From: an uncultured Opitutia bacterium
GTDB lineage: Bacteria > Verrucomicrobiota > Verrucomicrobiia > Opitutales > UBA953
DNA length: 64,000 nucleotides
Reading direction: 5' to 3'
Assembly (NCBI GenBank): GCA_945957395.1
Contig: CAMFKE010000004.1
Coordinates: forward strand, 186,001-250,000
Both the position numbers and the translations under genes were made by a program. Shown piece by piece: positions 36,811 through 46,805 of the stretch; position 1 is the stretch's first letter; every line of letters starts with the position of its first letter. The notes beneath the pieces were generated by a model. It made no database searches and was not told the DNA's origin. It saw nothing but the letters and a program-made list of their open reading frames with translations.

Positions 36811-36943
36811 AAAGTAAGAACTCGGAAGGAAGGGATGTGAAGTGGGCCGCCGCGCGGCCGGCACCGAACCTTTTTCGCAACCTTCCACACGCGCCTCCGT
36901 AAGGAGGCCATCTCTTACTTCACACTTCAAACTTCATACTTTC
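36811..36943. repeat. Heptad inverted-repeat element D
   Basis: Left arm units AAAGTAA, GAACTCG, GAAGGAA, GGGATGT, GAAGTGG lie at 36811-36845. The right arm at 36909-36943, read on the minus strand, has GAAAGTA, TGAAGTT, TGAAGTG, TGAAGTA, AGAGATG. The core contains the self-complementary GGCCGCCGCGCGGCC and a perfect hairpin GCCTCC-GTAA-GGAGGC (36893-36908). It fills nearly all of the lpxC-lpxA gap and ends 3 bp before the lpxA ATG, where a ribosome-binding site would be expected. Confidence 0.75.
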
Positions 36944-36946
36944 CGC

Positions 36947-37717
36947 ATGGTTCATCCCACCGCCATCATCGAGCCGGGCGCGAAGCTCGGCGCGAATGTG
37001 ACCGTCGGAGCCTACGCCTATGTGGGCGCCGAGGTCACGCTCGGCGACGGCTGCGTGCTGCACCACCACGCGACCGTCGAGGGCTACACCTTCCTCGGCG
37101 CGCGCAACGAGGTGTTCCCGTACGCGCTCATCGGAGGCAAGACGCACGACCTGAAGTTCAAGGGCGGCCGCCCCGGCCTGCGCGTGGGCGACGACAATGT
37201 CTTCCGCGAATACTCGACCGTCCACCTCGGCACCGACGACGGCGAGTTCACCGTGGTGGGCTCGAAAAACCACATTCTGGCCTATTCGCATGTCGCCCAT
37301 GGCGTGACCATCGGCGACCACCTGGTGATGAGCAGCCACTCCGCCATCGCGGGCCACTGCGTCATCGGCGACCATGTGAACATCGGGTGGGGCACCGGCC
37401 TTCACCAGTTCTGCCGCGTCGGCGATTTCGCCATGCTCGCGGCATGCTCCAAGTGCGTGCAGGATGTGCTCCCCTTCATGATCGCCGACGGCAATCCCGC
37501 CGAAGTGAAGACCCTCAACAAGGTCGGTCTCGAGCGCAACGGCTTCGCCTCCGAGGACATCGACGCCGTGCGCCGCGTGCACCGCATTCTGTACCGCGAC
37601 GGCCTCAACCGCACGCAGGCCCTCGAAAAGATCACCGGCGACGCCGAGCTCTCGGCGAACGCGCGCGTGAAGCAGATGCTCGACTTCGTCGCCTCCTCCA
37701 AGCGCGGCCTGGCGTAA
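36947..37717 (+). CDS. lpxA: UDP-N-acetylglucosamine acyltransferase
   Basis: A 256-residue left-handed beta-helix enzyme that adds a 3-hydroxyacyl chain to UDP-GlcNAc, the first step of lipid A synthesis. Hexapeptide repeats begin immediately (VHPTAIIEPGAKLGANV), and the catalytic His lies in the segment HVAHGVTIGDHLVMSS. The C-terminal helical domain includes LNKVGLERNGF. The ATG at 36947 gives the expected N-terminus; the longer frame reads through the intergenic element. No purine-rich ribosome-binding site precedes it. Confidence 0.95.
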   Translation: MVHPTAIIEPGAKLGANVTVGAYAYVGAEVTLGDGCVLHHHATVEGYTFLGARNEVFPYALIGGKTHDLKFKGGRPGLRVGDDNVFREYSTVHLGTDDGEFTVVGSKNHILAYSHVAHGVTIGDHLVMSSHSAIAGHCVIGDHVNIGWGTGLHQFCRVGDFAMLAACSKCVQDVLPFMIADGNPAEVKTLNKVGLERNGFASEDIDAVRRVHRILYRDGLNRTQALEKITGDAELSANARVKQMLDFVASSKRGLA

Positions 37718-37742
37718 GCCCGGCCCGGTTTTGTTTCCTTCC

Positions 37743-37780
37743 GCGAGGCCGCCCTGTCCCGGGGCGGCCTCGCTTGTTTC
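37743..37780 (+). terminator. Intrinsic terminator of lpxA
   Basis: A 12-bp stem (37743-37754 with 37762-37773) is followed by TTGTTTC. Confidence 0.78.
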
Positions 37781-37827
37781 CGGAGACCCGTTGACGCGTG
37801 CCGGGCGTTTGCGAGGCTCGTGAGCCC

Positions 37828-38493
37828 ATGTCCAAGTCTTCGCCCTTTCCCGACCCGCGCCAGGCGCCCGGCGACGAGCCGATGGCGTGGGGGCACGAGC
37901 TGACGCCGGAGTTGGTGTGGGCGGCGTATCGGCGCGGCATCTTTCCGTGGTACAACGAGGACACTCCGGTGCTGTGGTGGTCGCCCGACCCGCGCTGCGT
38001 GCTGTACCCCGCCGAGTTCAAAGTCTCGCCGAGCCTGCGCAAGACGCTGCGCCATTCGCGCTGGAGCGTCTCCTGCGACACCGACTTCGCCGGCGTCATC
38101 CGAGCGTGTGCGGCGTCGCCGAGGCCGGGCCAGGACGGCACTTGGATCACCGACGAGATCATCGCCGCGTACACGGCGTTGCACCGCGCGGGACGAGCGC
38201 ACAGCGTGGAGGTGTGCGTGGATGGCGAACTCGTGGGCGGACTCTACGGCGTGGCGGTTGGGCGCGTGTTCTGCGGCGAGAGCATGTTCTTCCGCCGGCC
38301 CGACGCTTCCAAGGTGGCGCTCGCGCATCTTGTGAATCGACTCGGCGCCGCCGGCTTCGCGCTTATCGACTGTCAGCAGGTCACACCGCACCTGCTCTCG
38401 CTCGGCGCACGCGCCATTTCCCGCGACGAGTTCCTCGACACGCTGGAGGCGCATCGCGACCTCACTCCGGCGGTCGATCCGTGGGCCGGCTGA
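37828..38493 (+). CDS. aat: Leucyl/phenylalanyl-tRNA--protein transferase
   Basis: A 221-residue enzyme that tags proteins bearing N-terminal Arg or Lys with Leu or Phe for degradation by ClpAP (N-end rule). Family signatures are [28 protein letters not shown], and [18 protein letters not shown]. Length fits. The ATG at 37828 opens the conserved region after a short leader. Neither clpS nor clpA is nearby. A terminator follows directly. Confidence 0.94.
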   Translation: MSKSSPFPDPRQAPGDEPMAWGHELTPELVWAAYRRGIFPWYNEDTPVLWWSPDPRCVLYPAEFKVSPSLRKTLRHSRWSVSCDTDFAGVIRACAASPRPGQDGTWITDEIIAAYTALHRAGRAHSVEVCVDGELVGGLYGVAVGRVFCGESMFFRRPDASKVALAHLVNRLGAAGFALIDCQQVTPHLLSLGARAISRDEFLDTLEAHRDLTPAVDPWAG

Positions 38494-38501
38494 TGATTTC
38501 G

Positions 38502-38528
38502 CCCCGCCGGGCGGGGTGATTTTTTTTA
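38502..38528 (+). terminator. Intrinsic terminator of aat
   Basis: The stem CCCCGC/GCGGGG with a 3-base loop is followed within three bases by a run of eight or more T. Confidence 0.8.
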
Positions 38529-38614
38529 AGAGAAAAGTCGCGAACCAGGCCCGTGTAGCCCTGTTTCTGGCACCTTCCCCGGAAACTTTACCACCAACCC
38601 CATTTCCCAAAACC

Positions 38615-41600
38615 ATGACCAAGACCGTCGCCACCTCCCTGGCCCTGATGGCGCTCAGCCTGAGCCCGCTCATGGGCGGCGTCGCCCGCCTCGACAACGC
38701 CAAGCTCGGTGCCGAGCTCGACGACCGGTTCCCGCGCATCATCCGCTACCAGTTGAAGACCCCCGGCGGCGCCAAGGTCGACGCGCAGGTGGCGCCGGTC
38801 GGCGCGGTGGAACTCAATGGCAAGGCCGAGCCGTGCCAGGTCGAGTTCCGCAAGCTCTCGCCGACCGTCGCGCAGTATCAGCTCACCTTCGCGGAATCGA
38901 AGATCACCGTCGTGCTGAAGGTGGTCCTCGGAGACGGCTGGCTGGAAATGAAGATGGACTCGGTCAAGGAGGCCGGCTCGACGAAGCTCAAGACCCTCGC
39001 TTTCCCCGGCAACGCGCTCGTCACGACCGCGCCCGGCGCGGTGATCACCACCTTCCGCCCGGAGGGTCACAACAATGTCGAGGAGCAGTTCGAGCAGACC
39101 GCGGGAGCGCTCAAACCCGGCATCGGCTCCTACTTCTTCGCCTCCCAGGGCGCCGCCGCCGTGGGCGCCTTCAGCAATCACTTTTCGGATACGGACCGCC
39201 TTGTTTGGAAGCTCAACGGCGAGGGCGACGCGCGCACCTGCTCCGTGTACGCCCCCAAGCTCGCCTGGCGTGAGATCGACACCGAGCTCGTCGAGCCGCC
39301 GTCCGTGAAGGTGTTCGTGACCGGCGACCTCAACGGCGACGGCAAGGTGAGCTGGCAGGATTCCGCGCTGGTGTGCCGTCGCGCCACGCCCGCCCCGTAC
39401 GGCAAGGAGTTCGTCCCGCAGATGGTCGCCGACCAGATTGCGATGAACTTCGCCAGCGGCGCGCAGCAGCCGTTCCTGCGCATCCTCGACCACATCAAGC
39501 GTTCCTATCTCGCCACCGACGGCCTCGGCCAGCAGGTGACCATCAAGGGCTTCTCCGCCGAGGGGCACGACAGCGCCAACACCGACTACGCCGGGCACCC
39601 GAATGTGCGCGCGGGCGGCACGCGCGAACTGAACTACCTGATGGAGCAGGCCGGCAAGTACAACACCCGCACCGGCATCCACATCAATGCCACCGAGGCG
39701 TATCCGGAAGCCCACCGCTACGACCCCAAGATCCTCACCGGCGGCGGCGGCTGGTACTGGCTCGATCACTCCATCAAGATCGACAAGCGCAAGGACACCC
39801 TGTCCGGCAACCTGTACGCCGAGCTCGACGCCATGCGCGCCGAGCTGCCCAAGCTCGATTTCATCTACCTCGACGTGTACATGGACGGCGGCTGGCCCGC
39901 ATGGAAGATCGCGTCCAAAATCCACTCGCTCAAGCTTCCCCTGCACACCGAGTACTCCGGAGCCCTCGAGCCCTGGATCTCCTGGGCCCACTGGCGCGCC
40001 AAGTCCAAGGTCACCCAGTTCCTGCGCTTCAACGACACCGACATCGGCGAGGGCGACCCCATCCTGCGCGGCGGCCGCAATGACAAGGACGGCTTCATGG
40101 GCTGGCAGAACTGCCACAAGTTCGGCGAATTCGTGCACGGCACCTTCACGCGCAATCTGCCCGCCAAGTACCTGAAGAATTTCGAGCTGCTCAGCTGGGA
40201 GCCCGGCAAGTCCGCCGTGTTCGCCGGCGGCGTGCGCGCCGAGAAGCAGGGTGACCGCATCGTCGTCACCCGCAACGGCGCCACCGTCATGTCCTGGAAG
40301 GGTAACGGCGACGCGCCGCGCCAGTTCATCCCGTGGCCGGCCGCCACGGAAAAGAAAATCTACGCCTGGGACTATGAGGGCGGCGAGCAGACCTGGGACC
40401 TTCCGGCTTCCTGGAAGAAGCAGAACCTCGCGAAGGTGTACCTGTACCGCCTGACCGATCAGGGGCGCGTCGAGGAGACCGTCGTGCCCGTGGCCGACGG
40501 CCGAGTCACGCTCAAGCTGGAAAAGAACACGCCGTTCGTCGTCTACCCGCAGGCCGCGCCCGCGCAAAAGCCGATGGAGTGGGGCGAGGGCGGCTTCGTG
40601 AAGAATCCCGGTTTCGACGCCACCAAGCCCGAGGGCTGGACGGTCCTCGCCGGCGGCAAGCCCGCGCCGGAGGGCGCCGTGAGCATCGAGGTCGACAGGA
40701 ACGGCAACCGCCTCGCGCGAGTCAACGCGACGGAGGCCATAAGCCTTTCGCAGACCGTCACCGGACTGGAGCCCGGCAAGCTCTACGCGGCCACCGTGTG
40801 GGTGCAGGTGAAGGGCGAACGCCGCGCCTCTCTCGAGGTCACTCCGCTGGGCGTGCCCGGCGCGAAGACCGCGTCCGCCTGGGTGACGCGCACCGATGTG
40901 CGCCACAGCGCCCCGTGCGACCCGCGCACCGGCACGAACTACCAGCGCCTGCGCGTGCAGTTCACCGTGCCCGCCGGCTGCAAGGCCGTGGGCCTCTCTC
41001 TCGTCGCCGCCGAAGGCAAGCCCGGCACCGCCGCGGAGTTCGACGATGTGCGCATCGTCGCCTCCGGCGTCTCTCCCGAAGCCGCCAAGCACTGGTTCTT
41101 CGAGGACTTTGAGAATGTCGAATCGGGCGGCTACGGCCCGTTCACCTGCTGCCCCGACGAGTTCACGCACCTCTCCGAAGCCAATCCGCCGTACACCAAG
41201 GATGTCATCGGCGGCAAGTTCTCCCTGAAGACGCGCGGCAAGGGCTTCATCGGCCGCACCGTGCCCACCACCGTGCGCTTCGCGCCGGGCAAGCTGTATC
41301 GACTTTCCGTTGACACGCTGACCGACGGCAAGGGCGGCAAGGGCCGTCTGGTGTTCAACACCAAGGGCCGCCGCCCCGTCGAAATCGCCATCCCGGAAGG
41401 CAAGGCCACCGTGACCGGCGAGTTCTCCACCGGTGACGACACCGAGAGCTACCTCGCCTTCCACAAGGACGGCGGCGACGCCGTGATCCTCGACAACCTC
41501 GCCATCGACGAGATCGGCGCGGCCAAGCCCGCCACGCCCGAGGACCTCGCGGCCGCCGCCGGAGGCTCCTCCGGCGCCGCGCTGCTCGAGGAGGAACTCT

Positions 41601-42163
41601 TCGGCGCCAAGCTCTCGCCCGCCTGGAAGCTCATCTCCACGGGTAAGCACAAGACCGAGATCACCGCCGGCTCCGGCGCGCTCACCATCCGCGGCTTCTC
41701 GAATGTCACCGCCCTCGCCGAGCGCTCGCTGCCGGCCGGCGTGGGCGAGGTGAACTGCCACCTGGCCGTCGAGGCCGACGAGGCGTACACCTGGGGCCCC
41801 GGCATGATGCTCGTGTGGGCCGACGGCCGCGCCATCAACCTGAACGTGCGCCCGGCCGACAAGAGCTTCGGCGTGGACGCCACCGGTTCCAAGCAGACGA
41901 AGGGTGGTTCGATTTCGCCCGGCGTGTCCGTCACGCTGCGCGTGCGCCTTACCGCCGACAAGGTCTACGCCGAGGCCCTCACCAACACTGACAACGACTA
42001 CCAGACGATCGCCACCTTCCCGCGCGACGCCTTCAAGGGTTCGCCCGTGAAGGTCCGCCTGGGCAAGACGCACGGTGTCGAGGCGCTCGACGACCACTCC
42101 TCCGCCGGCTCCGAGAGCATCGTGCGTTACGACGCGCTGCGTATCTTCGGCGAGAAGAAGTAG
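38615..42163 (+). CDS. Secreted endo-alpha-N-acetylgalactosaminidase, GH101
   Basis: An enzyme of 1,182 residues with a signal peptide (MTKTVATSLALMALSLSPLM). An N-terminal beta-sandwich (about 30-240) is followed by the calcium-binding-like GDLNGDGKVSWQDSA near residue 240, which also precedes the barrel in known GH101 enzymes. The barrel carries DFIYLDVYMDGGW, with Asp420 as probable nucleophile, and HTEYSGALEPWISW, with Glu446 as probable acid/base. Carbohydrate-binding-like beta domains make up the rest. GH101 releases Gal-beta-1,3-GalNAc (core 1) from serine or threonine of mucins. The gene stands alone between two terminators. An antisense ORF almost as long as the gene is a GC-skew shadow. 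Confidence 0.85.
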   Translation: MTKTVATSLALMALSLSPLMGGVARLDNAKLGAELDDRFPRIIRYQLKTPGGAKVDAQVAPVGAVELNGKAEPCQVEFRKLSPTVAQYQLTFAESKITVVLKVVLGDGWLEMKMDSVKEAGSTKLKTLAFPGNALVTTAPGAVITTFRPEGHNNVEEQFEQTAGALKPGIGSYFFASQGAAAVGAFSNHFSDTDRLVWKLNGEGDARTCSVYAPKLAWREIDTELVEPPSVKVFVTGDLNGDGKVSWQDSALVCRRATPAPYGKEFVPQMVADQIAMNFASGAQQPFLRILDHIKRSYLATDGLGQQVTIKGFSAEGHDSANTDYAGHPNVRAGGTRELNYLMEQAGKYNTRTGIHINATEAYPEAHRYDPKILTGGGGWYWLDHSIKIDKRKDTLSGNLYAELDAMRAELPKLDFIYLDVYMDGGWPAWKIASKIHSLKLPLHTEYSGALEPWISWAHWRAKSKVTQFLRFNDTDIGEGDPILRGGRNDKDGFMGWQNCHKFGEFVHGTFTRNLPAKYLKNFELLSWEPGKSAVFAGGVRAEKQGDRIVVTRNGATVMSWKGNGDAPRQFIPWPAATEKKIYAWDYEGGEQTWDLPASWKKQNLAKVYLYRLTDQGRVEETVVPVADGRVTLKLEKNTPFVVYPQAAPAQKPMEWGEGGFVKNPGFDATKPEGWTVLAGGKPAPEGAVSIEVDRNGNRLARVNATEAISLSQTVTGLEPGKLYAATVWVQVKGERRASLEVTPLGVPGAKTASAWVTRTDVRHSAPCDPRTGTNYQRLRVQFTVPAGCKAVGLSLVAAEGKPGTAAEFDDVRIVASGVSPEAAKHWFFEDFENVESGGYGPFTCCPDEFTHLSEANPPYTKDVIGGKFSLKTRGKGFIGRTVPTTVRFAPGKLYRLSVDTLTDGKGGKGRLVFNTKGRRPVEIAIPEGKATVTGEFSTGDDTESYLAFHKDGGDAVILDNLAIDEIGAAKPATPEDLAAAAGGSSGAALLEEELFGAKLSPAWKLISTGKHKTEITAGSGALTIRGFSNVTALAERSLPAGVGEVNCHLAVEADEAYTWGPGMMLVWADGRAINLNVRPADKSFGVDATGSKQTKGGSISPGVSVTLRVRLTADKVYAEALTNTDNDYQTIATFPRDAFKGSPVKVRLGKTHGVEALDDHSSAGSESIVRYDALRIFGEKK

Positions 42164-42182
42164 ACGTTGGAGATTCGCTTCC

Positions 42183-42220
42183 AAGCCGTCCGCGCCCCGT
42201 GCGCCGGGCGGCTTTTTTTT
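42183..42220 (+). terminator. Intrinsic terminator of the GH101 gene
   Basis: A stem of about 10 bp (42183-42192 with 42205-42214) is followed by eight T. Confidence 0.8.
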
Positions 42221-42239
42221 AAGGGGAATCCGGCGCGAA

Positions 42240-43697
42240 CTACTTCGCGGCGGGCGCCCCGTCGGTCTCGGACCATCCGCCGCCGAGCGCCTTGTGCAGC
42301 GCCACCAGACGGGTGAACGCGGCGTTGTCGGCTTCCGCAGCGGCGGCTTCGGCCGCGTTGAGGCGGCGGCGAGCGTCGAGCAGGGTGGCCAGGTCGGTCT
42401 GGCCGCTCTCGTAGAGGGCGTTCGTCATGGTGAGCGACTTGCGTCGCTCGGCCAGCGTGTCGCGCAGGGCGACGCGGCGGACGGCTTCCTGTTTGCCGCC
42501 GATGAGTGCGTTTTCCACCTCGGCGAGCGCGGTGAGAACCGCCTTGCGGTAGGCCAGCGTGGATTCGTCACGAAGGGCTTCGCGCACCTTCACATTCTCG
42601 CTCACCGCCCCGCCCCGGAACGGGTTCCAGGAGGCGGAGGGGCCGGCCGACCAGGCCAGGCCTGGCGAGGGAGCGTCGGAGGAGACCACCGTGCCGCTCA
42701 CGCCGATGTTGCCGGTAAGGCTGAACTTGGGGAAATAATCCGCCACGGCCACGCCGATGGAAGCGGTGGCGGCATGCAGGCGGCGTTCGGCGGCGCGGAT
42801 GTCCGGGCGGCGGCGCAGCAGGTCCGATGGCAGCCCCGCGGGCACGACCGGCGCTAGGGAATCCGGCAGCGATGCCGGCGCGGCGGCCAGTTCGCGGCGC
42901 ATGTCCTGCGGCGACAGGGCCAGCAGCACGGCGAGCGCGTTGACCGCGCGCGCGCACTCGATTTCGCGGGCGGGCAGAGCGGCGCGCGCCGAGGCCACCT
43001 CGGCGAGCGCGTTTGAAAGGTCCAGCTCGCTCGCGTTGCCGGTGTCGCGTTTCACGCGGACGAGGTTGTAGGTGGTTTCGGCGGCTTCCAGTTCGGAGCG
43101 GGCGGCCCGGGCGCGGGTCGATGCGGTGACCCACGCGGCGTACTCCAGGGCGACTTCGGCGGCCACGCTCATGCGGGCGTTGCGGGAGTCTTCCACGGAG
43201 GCTTGAGCCGAGGCTTCCGCGGCCTCGATGGCGCGGCGGTTGGCGCCGAAGAGGTCGAGCTCCCACACGGCGTCGAGCCCGGCGCGGTACGAGCCGGTGT
43301 TTTCGGAGAGGTGGTCGGTGTTGGCGGCGTCGTGGGTGCGCGCGTAGTTGCCGGAGGCGCTCGCGCTGGGGAGGAGCGCGGCCTCGGCCACGCCGGACTG
43401 GGCGCGCGACTGGCGCACGCGCGTGGCGGCCGCGGCGACATCGAGGTTGTCGGCCAGGGCGCGGTCCACCAGTGCGGCGAGCCGCGGGTCGCCGAGGCTG
43501 TGCCACCAGCGGCTTAGCGCCGCCTCGTCGGCGGGTTGGGCGTACACGGGTTCGCTCCACGACTCCTGCGTCGCCATCTCCGGCTTCTCGTAGTCGGGGC
43601 CGACCTTGCAGGCTGACAGCATCGGGAGCAGGGCGAGGGCGAACAGGGTGGGCAGGGCGGTGCGGGCGAAAGGGGAGGCGGGCGTTGTCGGTCGCAT
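42240..43697 (-). CDS. Outer-membrane efflux lipoprotein, NodT/OprM family
   Basis: A 485-residue TolC-like channel subunit. The signal peptide ends in the lipobox MLSAC with lipidation Cys30, and the mature start KVGPDYEKP is diagnostic of the NodT/OprM group. Two related halves each contain long helices and beta segments (SRWWHSLGDPRLAALVDRAL, then ADYFPKFSLTGNIGVSG). It is the last gene of the minus-strand operon beginning with the MacA-like adaptor, so it probably completes a tripartite efflux pump. Confidence 0.92.
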   Translation of the reverse strand: MRPTTPASPFARTALPTLFALALLPMLSACKVGPDYEKPEMATQESWSEPVYAQPADEAALSRWWHSLGDPRLAALVDRALADNLDVAAAATRVRQSRAQSGVAEAALLPSASASGNYARTHDAANTDHLSENTGSYRAGLDAVWELDLFGANRRAIEAAEASAQASVEDSRNARMSVAAEVALEYAAWVTASTRARAARSELEAAETTYNLVRVKRDTGNASELDLSNALAEVASARAALPAREIECARAVNALAVLLALSPQDMRRELAAAPASLPDSLAPVVPAGLPSDLLRRRPDIRAAERRLHAATASIGVAVADYFPKFSLTGNIGVSGTVVSSDAPSPGLAWSAGPSASWNPFRGGAVSENVKVREALRDESTLAYRKAVLTALAEVENALIGGKQEAVRRVALRDTLAERRKSLTMTNALYESGQTDLATLLDARRRLNAAEAAAAEADNAAFTRLVALHKALGGGWSETDGAPAAK

Positions 43698-43772
43698 GGG
43701 CGAGGGAAGGTCGTGGTTGGGCGGGAGGGGCGGTGTGACGCCGTCGTTTCCGGAAGTCGTCGGGGCTTGGCG

Positions 43773-44516
43773 TCAGCCGGGGCCGTCGAGGAGGTGTTTG
43801 AGGCGGGCTGCCGACGCATCGGGTTGTTCCATGTGCGCGGCGTGACCGGCGCCCGGGACGAGGTCGATCCGGGCTTGCGGCAGGCGCGCGGCCATGCGTG
43901 CCGCGATGTCGGCGAATTTGGTGTCCCGTTCGCCGGCGAGGAGCAGCACGGGCAGATCGAGTTCGGCGAGCCTGTGCCAGAGGGAGGGAAGCGAGCCCGT
44001 GCCCACGCCTTCGAGGGAGGCGGCGAGGCCGTGCCGGGTGTTTTCGCGGCGCGCCTGCCGCGAGCGTGTTTTCCAGGGTTCGGGCATGGCGGCGCGACCG
44101 GCGAGCAGGGGCAGCGTATCCCATTCCGCGAGAAAGCCCTCCGCTGTCTCAAATTTCCGGATACGCGCGGCGAGCACGGCGTCGGCGGTGCGGCGAGCCG
44201 AGCGCTCGGCTTCGTTTTCCAGTCCCGGGGAGCCGCCGATGAGCGCGAGCGCACGGAAGGTTCCGGGCATGGCCAGGGCGGCGTGGAGCGCCAGTCGGGC
44301 GCCCATGGAGTACCCGACTAACACCGGCGCGCTATCGCACTCGGCGAGCGCGGTCCGAACGCAGTCGATGTGCGAGGGAAGGTTCGCCGGGAGGCGCGGC
44401 TCGGGGCCGTGACCGGGAAGGTCCGGCGCAAGCCACCGGTGCGCCGGGAGCCTGTCGCGCAGGATGTCCCAGTCGGATCCGCGTCCGGTGAAGCCGTGGA
44501 GGGCGATGAGGTTCAT
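43773..44516 (-). CDS. Alpha/beta hydrolase, MenH-like
   Basis: A 247-residue protein with the hydrolase-fold core: oxyanion region ALHGFTGRGSDW, nucleophile elbow GYSMGARLAL (Ser near residue 90), acid probably in LLAGERDTKF, and His in GAGHAAHMEQP. These match MenH, the 2-succinyl-6-hydroxy-cyclohexadiene-carboxylate synthase of menaquinone synthesis. No other men gene is in the window. It lies between the MacB-like permease and the outer-membrane channel genes, 19 bp after the permease gene, an unusual place for a menaquinone enzyme, so another small-molecule hydrolase is possible. Confidence 0.65.
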   Translation of the reverse strand: MNLIALHGFTGRGSDWDILRDRLPAHRWLAPDLPGHGPEPRLPANLPSHIDCVRTALAECDSAPVLVGYSMGARLALHAALAMPGTFRALALIGGSPGLENEAERSARRTADAVLAARIRKFETAEGFLAEWDTLPLLAGRAAMPEPWKTRSRQARRENTRHGLAASLEGVGTGSLPSLWHRLAELDLPVLLLAGERDTKFADIAARMAARLPQARIDLVPGAGHAAHMEQPDASAARLKHLLDGPG

Positions 44517-44535
44517 TCGGGGGCGGCGCCGTCCG

Positions 44536-45906
<1,371 letters not shown>

Positions 45907-46026
45907 GGAGCTGAGAAAAGGTGAAAGGTGGCGGGTGCCCGGTGGGCGCGAGTGGAGTCGGGGGGGCGTGGCGGCAGGGATGCGCCGAGGTCGGCGGCGT
46001 CCCCGGCCCCGTGAGCCTTCAGGCGC

Positions 46027-46722
46027 TCAGCCGTTTCCCTCGGCTTCCACGATGAGGCCGTCCTTCATGCGGATGACGCGGTCGGCGTGGGTGCCCACGG
46101 ACGGGTCGTGCGTGACGAGGATGATGGTGACGCCCTCGTCGCGGTTGAGGGCGCGGAACATGTTGAGGATTTCCAGGCCCGTTGAGGAGTCGAGGTTGCC
46201 GGTGGGCTCGTCGGCGAGCAGCAGCGGCGGGTTGTTCACTAGGGAGCGCGCGATGGCGACGCGCTGCTGCTGGCCGCCGGAGAGCTGGGAGGGGTGGTGG
46301 TCCATGCGCTCGGCGAGCCCGACGCGTCTCAGCAGTATCTCGGCGCGCTCGCGCATGGCGGCGTCGGAGAGGCCGTTGCGATTGTAGGCCATGGGCATCA
46401 TCACATTGTCCACGGCGCTGGTGCGCGTGAGCAGGTTGAACCCTTGGAAGACGAAGCCGATGCGGTTGTTGCGAAGGCGGGCGCGAGCGTCGCCGTCGAG
46501 GGAGGACACCTCGTGACCGTCGAGTTTGTAGCTGCCGGAGGAGGGGCGGTCGAGGCAGCCGAGGATGTTCATGAGGGTGCTTTTGCCGGAACCGCTGGCT
46601 CCCATGAGCGCGACGAACTCGCCGCGCCGGATGGAGAGCGAGACGCCTTTGAGTACCGGGACGGCGAGGCCTTCGCCGAGGTGGTAGGTCTTGGTGAGGT
46701 TCTCGATTTCGATGAGTTTCAT
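46027..46722 (-). CDS. MacB-type ABC exporter ATP-binding protein
   Basis: A 231-residue LolD/MacB-class ATPase. Walker A is GASGSGKSTL, the signature LSGGQQQRVAIARSL, Walker B LLLADEPTGNLDS and the H-loop LVTHDPS. The ATG at 46722 (MKLIEIENLTKTYHLG) is the family start; the open frame upstream reads into the adaptor gene. It is 83 bp downstream of the adaptor and upstream of the permease. Confidence 0.92.
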   Translation of the reverse strand: MKLIEIENLTKTYHLGEGLAVPVLKGVSLSIRRGEFVALMGASGSGKSTLMNILGCLDRPSSGSYKLDGHEVSSLDGDARARLRNNRIGFVFQGFNLLTRTSAVDNVMMPMAYNRNGLSDAAMRERAEILLRRVGLAERMDHHPSQLSGGQQQRVAIARSLVNNPPLLLADEPTGNLDSSTGLEILNMFRALNRDEGVTIILVTHDPSVGTHADRVIRMKDGLIVEAEGNG

Positions 46723-46805
46723 CGCAGGAATGGGTGGTGGTGGTCGGAGAAGGGCGCGCCCTCCTCCGGTGCGTGGCCCGCTGGACGGGCTCTCGCCGGT
46801 CTCGT

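Noticed and set aside
38588-42184. An antisense ORF of about 1,200 codons covering the GH101 gene
   Set aside because: It mirrors the sense gene along its whole length and its translation is dominated by Ala, Gly, Val, Leu, Glu and His with no domain, as expected from third-position GC bias in the sense strand. The sense frame has a signal peptide and catalytic motifs.
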